A DNA stretch of 64,000 nt from the IMG/VR virus record IMGVR_UViG_3300017991_000001, positions 62,001 to 126,000 of that record, one strand, 5' to 3'. Source of the DNA: a virus. Made by a program: the position numbers and the translations under genes. The notes under the pieces were generated by a model, which saw only the letters and a program-made list of their open reading frames with translations, had not been told where the DNA came from and made no database searches. This document shows positions 16,695 to 24,021 of this stretch, in pieces (the stretch's first letter is position 1; the number at the start of each line of letters is the position of its first letter).

Positions 16695-17040
16695 CATGAG
16701 GGCTGCCGGGCCCGGTACGTTGCGGGAGCACCCCATCGTACAGCACTTCCTGAAGCATTACCGTTCGCCGCATTTCTATACGCTGAGGACGTGCACGCGC
16801 TGCGATTATCAGATCGGGTATTTCGTCGACGAGAACGATCGCCTGTTCTACGACAGCGGCTGTGAGTGCACCTACCACAACGGCCCGAACATCGAGCCGC
16901 GCAGTTGGGAGATGCTGGTGGAGTACTTCCGTGCGCACCAGCCGGAGATGGACCTGCTGCTGGCCCTGAACATCGACCGGGCCGGCAACGACAATCCGAT
17001 TGCGGAGGATGACGAACCCGAAGGGGAAGACGATGAATGA
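16681..17040 (+). CDS. Zinc-ribbon array member 1
   Basis: A 119-residue member of the 13-gene tandem family. Shared layout: an amphipathic helix (VQHFLKHY), then CTRCDYQIGYF, a second Cys pair (CEC), a helix around a Trp, and the hydrophobic MDLLLALNID close. The array consensus is C-x2-C ... G-(Y/F) ... C-x-C ... W ... (L/M)(D/L)-h-D-h-h-D/E. The four cysteines predict one zinc. This copy has a longer acidic tail. Confidence 0.75.
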   Translation: MPTISMRAAGPGTLREHPIVQHFLKHYRSPHFYTLRTCTRCDYQIGYFVDENDRLFYDSGCECTYHNGPNIEPRSWEMLVEYFRAHQPEMDLLLALNIDRAGNDNPIAEDDEPEGEDDE

Positions 17041-17251
17041 CGACGTCTGCTGGCTGGTCACCGTGCTTCACGACGGGCGATTGCTCAAATGCGCCGTGAA
17101 GTTCAAGCGCGACAGCGTGCCCGGCGACATGGTCAGGTATCCTACGGAGTGGCGCACGGAGGTCGGAGAGAGGCTGTTGCCCGAGCACGTCAGGTCCGCG
17201 GGTCCGATCGTGGCCGTCGAGGAGATCTTCGAGGTGCACGTGCGTGGATGA
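17033..17251 (+). CDS. Small hypothetical protein inside the zinc-ribbon array
   Basis: A 72-residue beta-rich protein (CWLVTVLHDGRLLKCAVKF) that is not a family member and splits array members 1 and 2. ATG after GGGGAAGACG. Unknown function. Confidence 0.6.
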   Translation: MNDDVCWLVTVLHDGRLLKCAVKFKRDSVPGDMVRYPTEWRTEVGERLLPEHVRSAGPIVAVEEIFEVHVRG

Positions 17252-17633
17252 CAAGATGAGGGCGGTCTTGAGCTACATTGAGGAGCGCGTCGCTTCCAGG
17301 AACCTGGAAGAGGAAGTGGAGTGGTTCAAGAGGCGCCAACGGGCGGCCGAGATGGTTCCGGCGCTGAAGGACTTGCTGGTCAGGGAGGAGGCGTGGCTGT
17401 ATCGCGTGACTGGCTGTACGGCCTGCTATAGCCACTGCAAGTTTCACATTCCCAGCCTCCGCAGGAAAGAGGAGCCTTCCCTGTTCGCGAGTTTGTGCAA
17501 CTGTCACCAGTCCAACCTCATTGTGCTGGGATGGGAGGAGGTGGCGATGTTCTTCCTGAACCACCCCGGGCTGCTGGACCTGTACACGGCGTTCCAGATG
17601 GACGCCGTGGACGTAGAGGAAGCGAATGTCTGA
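17244..17633 (+). CDS. Zinc-ribbon array member 2
   Basis: A 129-residue family member starting at GTG. It has a longer helical N-terminus, CTACYSHC, a second pair in CNCHQ, then LDLYTAFQMDAVDVEEA. The final acidic codons GTAGAGGAAGCG supply the ribosome site of member 3. Confidence 0.75.
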   Translation: MDDKMRAVLSYIEERVASRNLEEEVEWFKRRQRAAEMVPALKDLLVREEAWLYRVTGCTACYSHCKFHIPSLRRKEEPSLFASLCNCHQSNLIVLGWEEVAMFFLNHPGLLDLYTAFQMDAVDVEEANV

Positions 17634-18057
17634 CCACTTGAAGAGTTTGCCGTGGTGGGAAGTTGAGCGGCTTTCACGGAAGTTGAGCGTAATGGCGCGG
17701 CGCCACTTCTCGGCGCACCGCCAGGGACGGCTCTACGCGCTCGAGCGTTGCAAGGAGTGTGGGGTGGCCGGAAAGGGGTGGTACATTGCCCTGAACGGGG
17801 AGCCGGTTTACCAGGACCGGTGTTTCTGTACGTTGAAGGGGGAGCGCAAGGACGACGTACATCGGGCGATGTGGGCCCACGTGGGCGATTTCCTGCTCCG
17901 GCACCCGCACCTGGCGGACATGCTGTTCGCGTTCGACATGGACGCCGTGGAAGTGGAGGAAGCCGATGTTTGCTCCGAAGCACAGCGGGTCCCCGAGGCG
18001 GCGGGGGCGGCCCAAGTTCGAGAAGATCATCACGCCCAAGTTCACCAAGGACGTTGA
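17626..18057 (+). CDS. Zinc-ribbon array member 3
   Basis: A 143-residue member with CKECGVAGKGWY, CFC and LADMLFAFDMDAVEVEEAD. Its frame continues 30 codons past the family end and runs under the start of member 4. The extension is Gln/His-rich and unlike the family, so it is probably read-through left by loss of the ancestral stop. Confidence 0.7.
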   Translation: MSDHLKSLPWWEVERLSRKLSVMARRHFSAHRQGRLYALERCKECGVAGKGWYIALNGEPVYQDRCFCTLKGERKDDVHRAMWAHVGDFLLRHPHLADMLFAFDMDAVEVEEADVCSEAQRVPEAAGAAQVREDHHAQVHQGR

Positions 18058-18418
18058 GGAGCTCAAGAAGTGGGACACGGACATACGGGATATCCTCACG
18101 GACGACTCGATCATCCGTCAGTTCAGGGCCGAGGACCTGGCTCCGAGACTGCGGGAGCATTTCGAGAAGCACCGCCTTAGGCGTCTTTACCGCACGCACC
18201 GGTGCCCGCGCTGCAACGTGGCCGTCGGGTTCTTCCTGCCGGCCAAGGGCGAGCAACTGCGGGCGTCGTTGCGTTGCCATTGCGTGCTGAAGGGGGCACG
18301 TGACAAGTCGGCGCCGACCACGTTCGCGAACCTGGCCGATTTGCTGTTGGATCACAAGCGCGAGCTGGATGCGCTGCTGGCTTTCGACATGGACCTGATT
18401 GATCTGGAGGAAGCGTGA
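17966..18418 (+). CDS. Zinc-ribbon array member 4
   Basis: A 150-residue member with a basic N-terminal extension (RRRGRPKFEK, AT-hook-like Arg-Gly-Arg-Pro) absent from most copies. Then LREHFEKHRLRRLYRTHRC, CPRCNVAVGFF, CHC and LDALLAFDMDLIDLEEA. The GRP tract suggests nucleic-acid contact. GAGGAAGC before the next GTG is also its C-terminal coding sequence. Confidence 0.75.
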   Translation: MFAPKHSGSPRRRGRPKFEKIITPKFTKDVEELKKWDTDIRDILTDDSIIRQFRAEDLAPRLREHFEKHRLRRLYRTHRCPRCNVAVGFFLPAKGEQLRASLRCHCVLKGARDKSAPTTFANLADLLLDHKRELDALLAFDMDLIDLEEA

Positions 18419-18762
18419 GCGTTCTGAAACGAATGCATGACAACGAGGGTGTGATAAACGCCCGGTGGGAGCTGGTCGACGCCCTGGTGAACCACTTCTA
18501 TCTTCATCGCGTGGACAACATGTACAGGACCGGCCGGTGCTCGTGCGGACAGCCCTACGGCTACGTGATGAATTCGCACGGACAGCTGAACTTCAAGGAG
18601 AGTTGCGTGTGCAACGAGAGCCCGATACGGGCCATGAAGAAGGTGCTCGCCCACACCTGGAGCGACCTGGCGGCCCTGCTCTACGGGAAGCAGCAAGAGC
18701 TGTCGATGCTGTTCGACTTTGACATGGACCTGCTTGATCTCAAGGAGGGCAACGGCGATTAG
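18415..18762 (+). CDS. Zinc-ribbon array member 5
   Basis: A 115-residue, near-consensus member: VDNMYRTGRCSCGQPYGY, CVC, and LSMLFDFDMDLLDLKE. It keeps a C-x-C first pair instead of C-x2-C. GTGA overlap with member 4. Confidence 0.75.
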   Translation: MSVLKRMHDNEGVINARWELVDALVNHFYLHRVDNMYRTGRCSCGQPYGYVMNSHGQLNFKESCVCNESPIRAMKKVLAHTWSDLAALLYGKQQELSMLFDFDMDLLDLKEGNGD

Positions 18763-19072
18763 CCTGGTACGCGAGAAGTGGCGTGTGTCCCAGTTGTTGA
18801 AGGCGCATTTCGAGAAGCACCGGGTGAACAGGATGTACCGCGTGGGGCGGTGCGAGAAGTGCCGGAAGCCATACGGGTATCTGCTCACCACCCACGCGCT
18901 GTTGTTCCTGGAGCGGTGCAAATGCTGCCAGAACAAGCGCCGGGCCGCGAGGACGAAGTATGCGCACAGTTTCGTGTGGATGGCCGGGGAGATGATGAGC
19001 AAGAAACGGGAGCTGTCGATGTTGCTCGACTTCGACATGGACCTGCTTGATCTGGAGGACGAAGGGCGTTGA
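18759..19072 (+). CDS. Zinc-ribbon array member 6, probable ATT start
   Basis: A roughly 104-residue member with VNRMYRVGRCEKCRKPYGY, CKCC and LLDFDMDLLDLEDE. There is no ATG, GTG or TTG at the expected place. Alignment with member 7 (MSSVSKDGW against ISLVREKW) places the start at ATT 18759, which overlaps the upstream TAG (ATTAG) and lies nine bases after AAGGAGG. The next normal start is GTG 18783, which would cut the first helix. Confidence 0.65.
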
Positions 19073-19416
19073 GCAGCGTAAGCAAGGATGGTTGGGACCT
19101 GGCGTTCAAGCTGTTGAGGCACTTCCACGCTCACAGGATGAACAGGATGTACCGCACGGGCCGTTGCGACGCATGCAATTCTCCTTACGGGTATGTTCTG
19201 GAGGAGAAGAAGGAGAACGGCAAGCGGTGGAACTTGTTCTTCCGCGAGACTTGCGAGTGCTGGCGCGACGGGTTGCGCCTGGGCCGGAAGGGTATGGTGC
19301 ACAGCTGGTTCGACATCGCCAACGAGCTGCAGGACAGGGAACAGGAGCTTCACATGCTGTTCGACTACGACTTGGACCTGGTGGATCTGCAAGATGGCAC
19401 GCTTTCGCGAGCCTGA
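19069..19416 (+). CDS. Zinc-ribbon array member 7
   Basis: A 115-residue member starting at TTG: MNRMYRTGRCDACNSPYGY, CECW, then LHMLFDYDLDLVDLQD. Closest in sequence to members 5 and 6, so these three are the youngest duplicates. Confidence 0.75.
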   Translation: MSSVSKDGWDLAFKLLRHFHAHRMNRMYRTGRCDACNSPYGYVLEEKKENGKRWNLFFRETCECWRDGLRLGRKGMVHSWFDIANELQDREQELHMLFDYDLDLVDLQDGTLSRA

Positions 19417-19771
19417 CAAGTGGCAGGTGGGTGTACAGCTCTGCGCTCACAGCATGGAGCATTGTCTGAAGGGCCGTTTCTACCGATGGCGCCGGTGCGA
19501 GGACTGCGGGGAACCGATCGGGGTGTGGCTGCACTCCTGCTTCGACCCGAAGTACAGGGACGAGTGTACGTGTGATGTCGGGGCGGCCCGCCGCCTTACG
19601 ATCGGGAATAAGATGCTGTGGGGCGAGGTGGCGGAGGTGATCATGCGCACCCCGGCTGCGATCGACGCCTTCCTGGCGTATGACCTGGACATTCTGGACT
19701 TGGAGGAGGGCTGTGAAACAAACCGAGCTGACGCGCGGCTTGAACACGCTGCACAGCGACAAGACGTATAG
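19394..19771 (+). CDS. Zinc-ribbon array member 8
   Basis: A 125-residue member: FYRWRRCEDCGEPIGVW, CTC, DAFLAYDLDILDLEEG. About 19 codons past the family end overlap member 9 in another frame and are probably not constrained. Confidence 0.7.
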   Translation: MARFREPDKWQVGVQLCAHSMEHCLKGRFYRWRRCEDCGEPIGVWLHSCFDPKYRDECTCDVGAARRLTIGNKMLWGEVAEVIMRTPAAIDAFLAYDLDILDLEEGCETNRADARLEHAAQRQDV

Positions 19772-20171
19772 GCAGACCTCAACTTGGGAATTGAGGCCGG
19801 AAGGTACGGCTAAGCGCGCGACGCGGATTCTGCGTGTGCGGGATTACTTCATCCACAACTACACGCACCGTTCGCGGGTTTTCATGCGGGACGTCAAGGC
19901 CCGCTCGTTCAAGCGCCGTTGCGTCAACTGCGGCGCCATACTGTACGTCTTCGTCTACAGGGCGTTCCCGTACATGGTGGGTTGCTATCACGGCAATGCG
20001 AAGGAGTTCGACAAGATCCCGGGCATCAAGTATGGGCGCTTGTATCGTCTCTTTTGGGAGCAGGTGGGTCGCTGGCTTGAGGACGACAAGTTCTTCGATC
20101 TGTTGCTGCTGGCGGGTACCGATCCGGTGGACCTGGAAGACGATGGCGCTGAAACCACCGACGTCGTGTGA
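19713..20171 (+). CDS. Zinc-ribbon array member 9
   Basis: A 152-residue member with a GTG start behind GGAGGAGGG. It has a longer N-terminus, RCVNCGAILYVFVY, GCYHG in place of the C-x-C second pair (Cys plus His ligand), and FDLLLLAGTDPVDLEDD. Resembles member 11, which has the same CYHG variant. Confidence 0.75.
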   Translation: MKQTELTRGLNTLHSDKTYRQTSTWELRPEGTAKRATRILRVRDYFIHNYTHRSRVFMRDVKARSFKRRCVNCGAILYVFVYRAFPYMVGCYHGNAKEFDKIPGIKYGRLYRLFWEQVGRWLEDDKFFDLLLLAGTDPVDLEDDGAETTDVV

Positions 20172-20478
20172 CGTCTTCACGATGCGCGTGCGGGATAGTT
20201 TCATGGCACGTCGCATGGATGGTCGCGTGTTCCGCACACGGCGCTGTCGGCGCTGCAAAGAGGCAGTGGGCTTCTTCGTGTACCCGGCCGAGCCCTTTGA
20301 GGTCGTGGCACCGCAGCTTCACTTTCGTCCTTGCCAGTGCGGAGGGGCGAAGCAGAACTGGCCTGTGTTATGGGAGGCGCTGTCCGCGTGGGCATCGAAG
20401 AACCCGAAGGCGTGGGACTTGTTTCTGGCGTTCGACATGGACATGCTGGATCTGGCGGATGCCGACGTCAAAGGCTGA
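20143..20478 (+). CDS. Zinc-ribbon array member 10
   Basis: A 111-residue member: VFRTRRCRRCKEAVGFFVY, CQC, AWDLFLAFDMDMLDLADAD. The ATG overlaps member 9 by 29 bases, and GAAGAC upstream is its weak ribosome site. Confidence 0.75.
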   Translation: MALKPPTSCDVFTMRVRDSFMARRMDGRVFRTRRCRRCKEAVGFFVYPAEPFEVVAPQLHFRPCQCGGAKQNWPVLWEALSAWASKNPKAWDLFLAFDMDMLDLADADVKG

Positions 20479-20896
20479 CATCACGCGCGAGCTGCGCAGG
20501 CTGATGCGGGACGCATCGAGGTATGGACGCTACTACATGGAGCACCACCTCTCGGAGAACGAGACCTTTCTCAAGGTGGCGCAGTACTTCTACAGCCACT
20601 TCGAGTTCAGCAGTTTGCATCGCAAGGTGATCCTGAGGGACGTGAAGCGCAGGTCCTACCGGACCGACCGCTGCGAGATCTGCGGTGAGCCGGCCTACTG
20701 GTTCATCTACGGCGGGGTGCTGTTCGCGTTCCGGTGCTACCACGGCGACCGCAAGCGCCACCCGTCCAAAGGGGGCGGGCACGTGTACAAGGAGCGGTGG
20801 CGGTGTATTTGGCGTTATCTGGAGGACGACAGGGTGCGGGACATGCTGTTGTCGTTCGGGATCGACCAGGCGGAGTTGGAAGATGGCGCTGACTAA
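20459..20896 (+). CDS. Zinc-ribbon array member 11
   Basis: A 145-residue member with a charged N-terminal helix, RTDRCEICGEPAYWFIY, the CYHGD variant second pair, and VRDMLLSFGIDQAELEDG. With member 9 it forms a sub-clade with Cys/His ligation. Confidence 0.75.
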   Translation: MPTSKADITRELRRLMRDASRYGRYYMEHHLSENETFLKVAQYFYSHFEFSSLHRKVILRDVKRRSYRTDRCEICGEPAYWFIYGGVLFAFRCYHGDRKRHPSKGGGHVYKERWRCIWRYLEDDRVRDMLLSFGIDQAELEDGAD

Positions 20897-21314
20897 CGAA
20901 CCCTCGACGTGGGAGCTTGGCGAGGCAGACTGGTGGTTCGACAAGCGGGATCTGGAGAACGACCCGCTCCTGCGGTATTTCGTCGAACACTACGACATAT
21001 GGCACCCGGCGATGCCGCCCGCGGACCTGGTCGGGCGGTCGTACCGCATTCTCATCTGTACCCGGTGCGGCGAAGTTCATCGCTGGTTCGTCTTCCAGGA
21101 GAGGACGCTTTGGCGGTACGGGTGCAAGTGCAGCTCGCCGAATCAGGCGTTTCGGGCGTTTCGGGAGCGCCTGACGACGCTGAGGAACTACTTCGAGGCG
21201 AACCCGCGGCTGACGGACCTGCTGCTGGGTTTCGGGATCGATGCCGTGGAGGCGAACGGAGGGGAACGCGAGGATGTTCTCGGATCAGCAGATAGCAGGC
21301 AGCTCCTTCATTAG
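20883..21314 (+). CDS. Zinc-ribbon array member 12
   Basis: A 143-residue member: PLLRYFVEHY, YRILICTRCGEVHRWFVF, CKC, LTDLLLGFGIDAVEANGG. Like member 1 in its opening helix. The last 14 codons overlap member 13. Confidence 0.75.
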   Translation: MALTNEPSTWELGEADWWFDKRDLENDPLLRYFVEHYDIWHPAMPPADLVGRSYRILICTRCGEVHRWFVFQERTLWRYGCKCSSPNQAFRAFRERLTTLRNYFEANPRLTDLLLGFGIDAVEANGGEREDVLGSADSRQLLH

Positions 21315-21642
21315 GACCTACAAGGACAACCCCATCTTCCGACACTTCATGAAGCACTACATCTACGGCGGCAGAATCAGCCCGAAGAGGTCGTATCGGC
21401 TGGCGCGTTGTCCGGGGTGCAAATGTTGCAGGGGTTGGGTGGTCAACGTTCACGGGCACGCCTTCTACTACGCGTGCAGATGCTGGAACATAAAGAACGA
21501 ACTCGTGAACGAGTCCTGGGATTACATATTCAGGATCTTCGACCACAACCCGCCGCTCAAGGACTTTCTGTTGGCGTTCGGGATGGACGCCGTGGCCGTG
21601 GAGGAGATGCATGAAACTTCGGACACCGAGGTAAAGGGATAA
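21274..21642 (+). CDS. Zinc-ribbon array member 13
   Basis: A 122-residue last member: PIFRHFMKHY, RLARCPGCKCCRGWVV, CRCW, KDFLLAFGMDAVAVEE. It has an additional CKCC between the usual pairs. The array ends here with a TAATG overlap into an HNH-like gene. Confidence 0.75.
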   Translation: MFSDQQIAGSSFIRTYKDNPIFRHFMKHYIYGGRISPKRSYRLARCPGCKCCRGWVVNVHGHAFYYACRCWNIKNELVNESWDYIFRIFDHNPPLKDFLLAFGMDAVAVEEMHETSDTEVKG

Positions 21643-21983
21643 TGGGCAAGCACCGCTACAACCGACCCACGCGCCTCCCCGTACTGACCGGGGACGCGTT
21701 CTTGCGCAGGCGGCTCTCCATCGAGCCGCACTGCCATTGGTGCAGGAGGAAGGTCTTCAACCCGCGCAACAAGGCGCAGGTGGATGCGGCCCTCGTGGCC
21801 GCGGTGGACTACAAGGACCCCCGGGGCGACTCCGACGACGAGCGCAACTGCGTGCTCGTCTGTACGGAGTGTAAGGAGGCCCGGTCCAAGCTGGACCAGT
21901 CTGCCTTCGGGAAACGTATCCAGAGTCTGCGAGCAAACCATGCCGAAAAAGAAGAAGAAGGCAGCAGCAGCGCAGGAGAGTAA
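21642..21983 (+). CDS. HNH-like zinc-fold protein, possibly inactive
   Basis: A 113-residue protein with the frame of a small HNH endonuclease: CHWCRRKVF, a central AAVDYKDP where a catalytic DH or EH pair would normally sit, then ERNCVLVCTECKEARS. The two C-x2-C pairs of a zinc-bound treble clef are present. The general-base His is not where expected, so it may bind DNA without cutting. Confidence 0.6.
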   Translation: MGKHRYNRPTRLPVLTGDAFLRRRLSIEPHCHWCRRKVFNPRNKAQVDAALVAAVDYKDPRGDSDDERNCVLVCTECKEARSKLDQSAFGKRIQSLRANHAEKEEEGSSSAGE

Positions 21984-22266
21984 GAACCCCAACGAGAACT
22001 GTCTCGAAGGCAGACGCTGTCCGAAGTGCGGCAGCTACGGCCCGTTCACGGTGCTCACCCAGCAGTGGGTGACGCTCACCGACGACGGGACCGACGATCC
22101 CCCCAAGGATCATGGCGACGTTGAATACGACGAGGACGCGCCCGCCAGCTGTCAGGGCTGGCCGGCCGCGAGCGAGGACGAGCCCGTCCAGTTCGCGGAG
22201 GAGTGCGACTTCGAGGGAAAGTGGGGCGATTTTCGCGACAAGGAGGTCAGTGATGCCTCCACGTGA
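21941..22266 (+). CDS. Hypothetical protein with Lys-rich start
   Basis: A 108-residue protein beginning with a PKKKKK tract, followed by CPKCGSYG and an acidic C-terminal part with two further cysteines. The ATG lies 43 bases inside the previous gene. Possibly a single zinc site. Unknown role. Confidence 0.65.
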
Positions 22267-23053
22267 GAACCCGTGCTACCTGAAGCTCTACGGGGGCAAC
22301 CCGCACCCCGACAAGACGGATGAGAACCACACGGTCCTGCTGGGCCCGATCACCGACCTGTCGGCCAACAGCCACAGCGTTGAAGTCCGCATGGGTAACA
22401 ACGGCCTGTGCGAGATCTGGTACGACCGCGGCAGGCTGTTCTACGACCGGCACTGGTACCTCGGGTTCGAGGTCATCAGCGAGCTGGCGGCGGCCAGGAG
22501 CACGCTGAGCGTGCAGCCACTGTCGCAGGAGATGGCGGCGCCGCCGAACGACCGCACCAAGCACCCGAATGACACGCACGCCGACAAGCGGCTGATCATG
22601 ATGGTGGGGCTGCCGTGTTCGGGTAAGAGCACGATAGCGAGCAACCTGTCCAAGCACTTCTTCGCCCCGATCGTGTGCCCGGACATCGTGCGCTGGTGCA
22701 TGCACGGGGAGCGAAGCAACAAGCGCATGGAGCCGATGGTATGGTCATGTGTGCATACCATGGTGGAGTCCCTGTTCAGGGTGGGGCACAACTATGTCAT
22801 TCTGGACGCCGTCAACACGATGCGTTGGCACCGTGACCAGTGGAAGGACGATCGCTGGAAGCGCGTCTACATGGTGATGCCGGTCAGCGCCGAGAGGTGC
22901 ATGCGGCGAGCCAAGACGTGTAACGACATCGTGATACAGCCCGTGATCGAGCGTATGGCGGCCACCATGGAGGCGTTGGAGGAAGACGAGAAGGACGATC
23001 CCGAGTTCCAGAGGACGCTGGACTCTTTTCTGGAGGCGGCCGAAAGGCTGTAG
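22253..23053 (+). CDS. P-loop kinase, polynucleotide-kinase-like
   Basis: A 266-residue protein. Residues about 1-110 are a beta-rich region of unknown fold. The C-terminal half is an AAA_33-type kinase: Walker A VGLPCSGKST, then CPDIVRW, VILDAVNTMRWHRDQW (Walker B and lid start), and SAERCMRRAK as the Arg-containing lid. This is the layout of T4-type polynucleotide 5'-kinase domains, used in RNA or DNA repair. No phosphatase domain is fused. ATG behind AAGGAGGTCAG. Confidence 0.8.
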   Translation: MPPRENPCYLKLYGGNPHPDKTDENHTVLLGPITDLSANSHSVEVRMGNNGLCEIWYDRGRLFYDRHWYLGFEVISELAAARSTLSVQPLSQEMAAPPNDRTKHPNDTHADKRLIMMVGLPCSGKSTIASNLSKHFFAPIVCPDIVRWCMHGERSNKRMEPMVWSCVHTMVESLFRVGHNYVILDAVNTMRWHRDQWKDDRWKRVYMVMPVSAERCMRRAKTCNDIVIQPVIERMAATMEALEEDEKDDPEFQRTLDSFLEAAERL

Positions 23054-23084
23054 TGGGCCGGTCAGGCGTCAAGCATGAAAACAT

Positions 23085-23546
23085 GTGCAAGGTCTTTACG
23101 GAAAACTTTTCCCACGGTACTCTTCGGCGGGGGATGGGGAGGTGTGCTTGGATTTGGCCACCTTTGCTTCCGCACTGCTGTTGGCACTTGGAGAGTTGGG
23201 CGCCATCCGCATTGACGGGTCCAGGGCTCTCGAACGCGGTTTGAATGCCGCTTTTCGTGAGGCTCGCCGTCGTCGCCTCAGGATCAGAATTTCCTCCCTT
23301 TCACAGATGAATGCCGCCGTGGTTGCCGACCTCTGGGAACGCAACAAGTTGGCGGAGTGGTGTAAGGTCAGCTACTGCTGGCGCTTGTGCAACATACGCC
23401 CGGAAAGCCGGCTGCGCGACATTCAGTTCTGTCATCTCATCAGGGACTCCGAGATCAGGGAAGACGTGAGAGCCACTGCAGTTGCGTTCCTGACCGAGGT
23501 CTACGCTCCGCAAGCGTCGGTGCTGGTAGGCAGTTTTCAGGATTGA
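23085..23546 (+). CDS. Hypothetical protein, start uncertain
   Basis: A reading frame of 153 residues from GTG 23085, or 134 from GTG 23142 (behind GGGGATGGGGAG). Helical, Arg- and Leu-rich middle (LNAAFREARRRRLRIRIS). Base composition is lower in GC than the flanks. No domain recognised. A 63-codon frame at 23053-23244 overlaps its start and is the competing reading. Confidence 0.5.
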   Translation: MQGLYGKLFPRYSSAGDGEVCLDLATFASALLLALGELGAIRIDGSRALERGLNAAFREARRRRLRIRISSLSQMNAAVVADLWERNKLAEWCKVSYCWRLCNIRPESRLRDIQFCHLIRDSEIREDVRATAVAFLTEVYAPQASVLVGSFQD

Positions 23547-23756
23547 GTTCCCTTGTGTCTGATGTTAATATTAAAGTGTTCAATGTGCAGTAGAACAACT
23601 TTTGCGTCAGGCAGTGGGGGGAGCGCGTTCGGGGAGACCTCAACCCCTCCGAGGTCTCTCCGGCGCGCGCCATACTACCTAAAAAACACGCCTACCTGCG
23701 GTACCATTTCCTAAGCTCGAGCCTGAAGCTCATAGCTCTCGCGAAAGGAGAGATCG
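23547..23756 (+). promoter_or_regulatory. Intergenic region with palindrome and hairpin
   Basis: A stretch of 210 bases, AT-rich at first, with the perfect palindrome TTAATATTAA. An 11-bp hairpin follows (23631-23641 with 23651-23661, one G-U pair, nine-base loop), without a T-run. It probably holds the terminator of the long + strand block and the promoter of the small gene at 23757; no convincing -35/-10 pair was found. Confidence 0.45.
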
Positions 23757-23933
23757 ATGCCGCAAGACACAAGCGACAAGAAGTCATTGGGTTACCGCAT
23801 CGACGAGACGATCCACCGTTTCGTCATGTGGGCCACAAAGGACGATACGGTCCTGTTCGTGGTTTGGTCCGCGTTCGCGGCCGTCTGTGTCGTTCACAGA
23901 GCCTGTTACGGCTTTTGGCCGTGGCAATCCTGA
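23757..23933 (+). CDS. 58-residue single-pass membrane peptide
   Basis: An ATG eight bases after AAAGGAGAG opens a 58-residue frame: polar, charged first 29 residues, then a hydrophobic segment (VLFVVWSAFAAVCVV) and a short aromatic tail ending WPWQS. It sits alone between a hairpin and a double terminator at the strand switch. A stand-alone small membrane gene; role unknown. Confidence 0.65.
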   Translation: MPQDTSDKKSLGYRIDETIHRFVMWATKDDTVLFVVWSAFAAVCVVHRACYGFWPWQS

Positions 23934-23940
23934 CCTGTGC

Positions 23941-23961
23941 GGCGCCCCTGTGCGGGGCGCC
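23941..23961. terminator. Hairpin terminator at the strand switch
   Basis: A perfect 8-bp GC hairpin: GGCGCCCC, loop TGTGC, GGGGCGCC. It begins eight bases after the stop of the 58-residue gene and separates it from the convergent minus-strand gene. No T-run follows on the + strand. Confidence 0.6.
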
Positions 23962-23978
23962 GGTCGGAGGTAACACTC

Positions 23979-24015
23979 CGGTGCCCTGAGAAGGGCGCCG
24001 GGCATCACGCTTTTT
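23979..24015 (+). terminator. Second hairpin with T-run
   Basis: CGGTGCCC (23979-23986) pairs with GGGCGCCG (23993-24000) through one G-U pair, with a TGAGAA loop. TTTTT follows at 24011-24015. With the previous hairpin it forms a double terminator where convergent transcription meets. Confidence 0.5.
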
Positions 24016-24021
24016 CCTTTG

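Noticed and set aside
21642-21983. Active HNH homing endonuclease
   Set aside because: The zinc frame is there, but the usual catalytic His is not; no intron or insertion boundary is visible around it.
23053-23244. A 63-codon frame overlapping the hypothetical gene at 23085
   Set aside because: Its composition (Trp-, Cys- and Pro-rich) is unlike real proteins here, and the other frame is longer and more regular.
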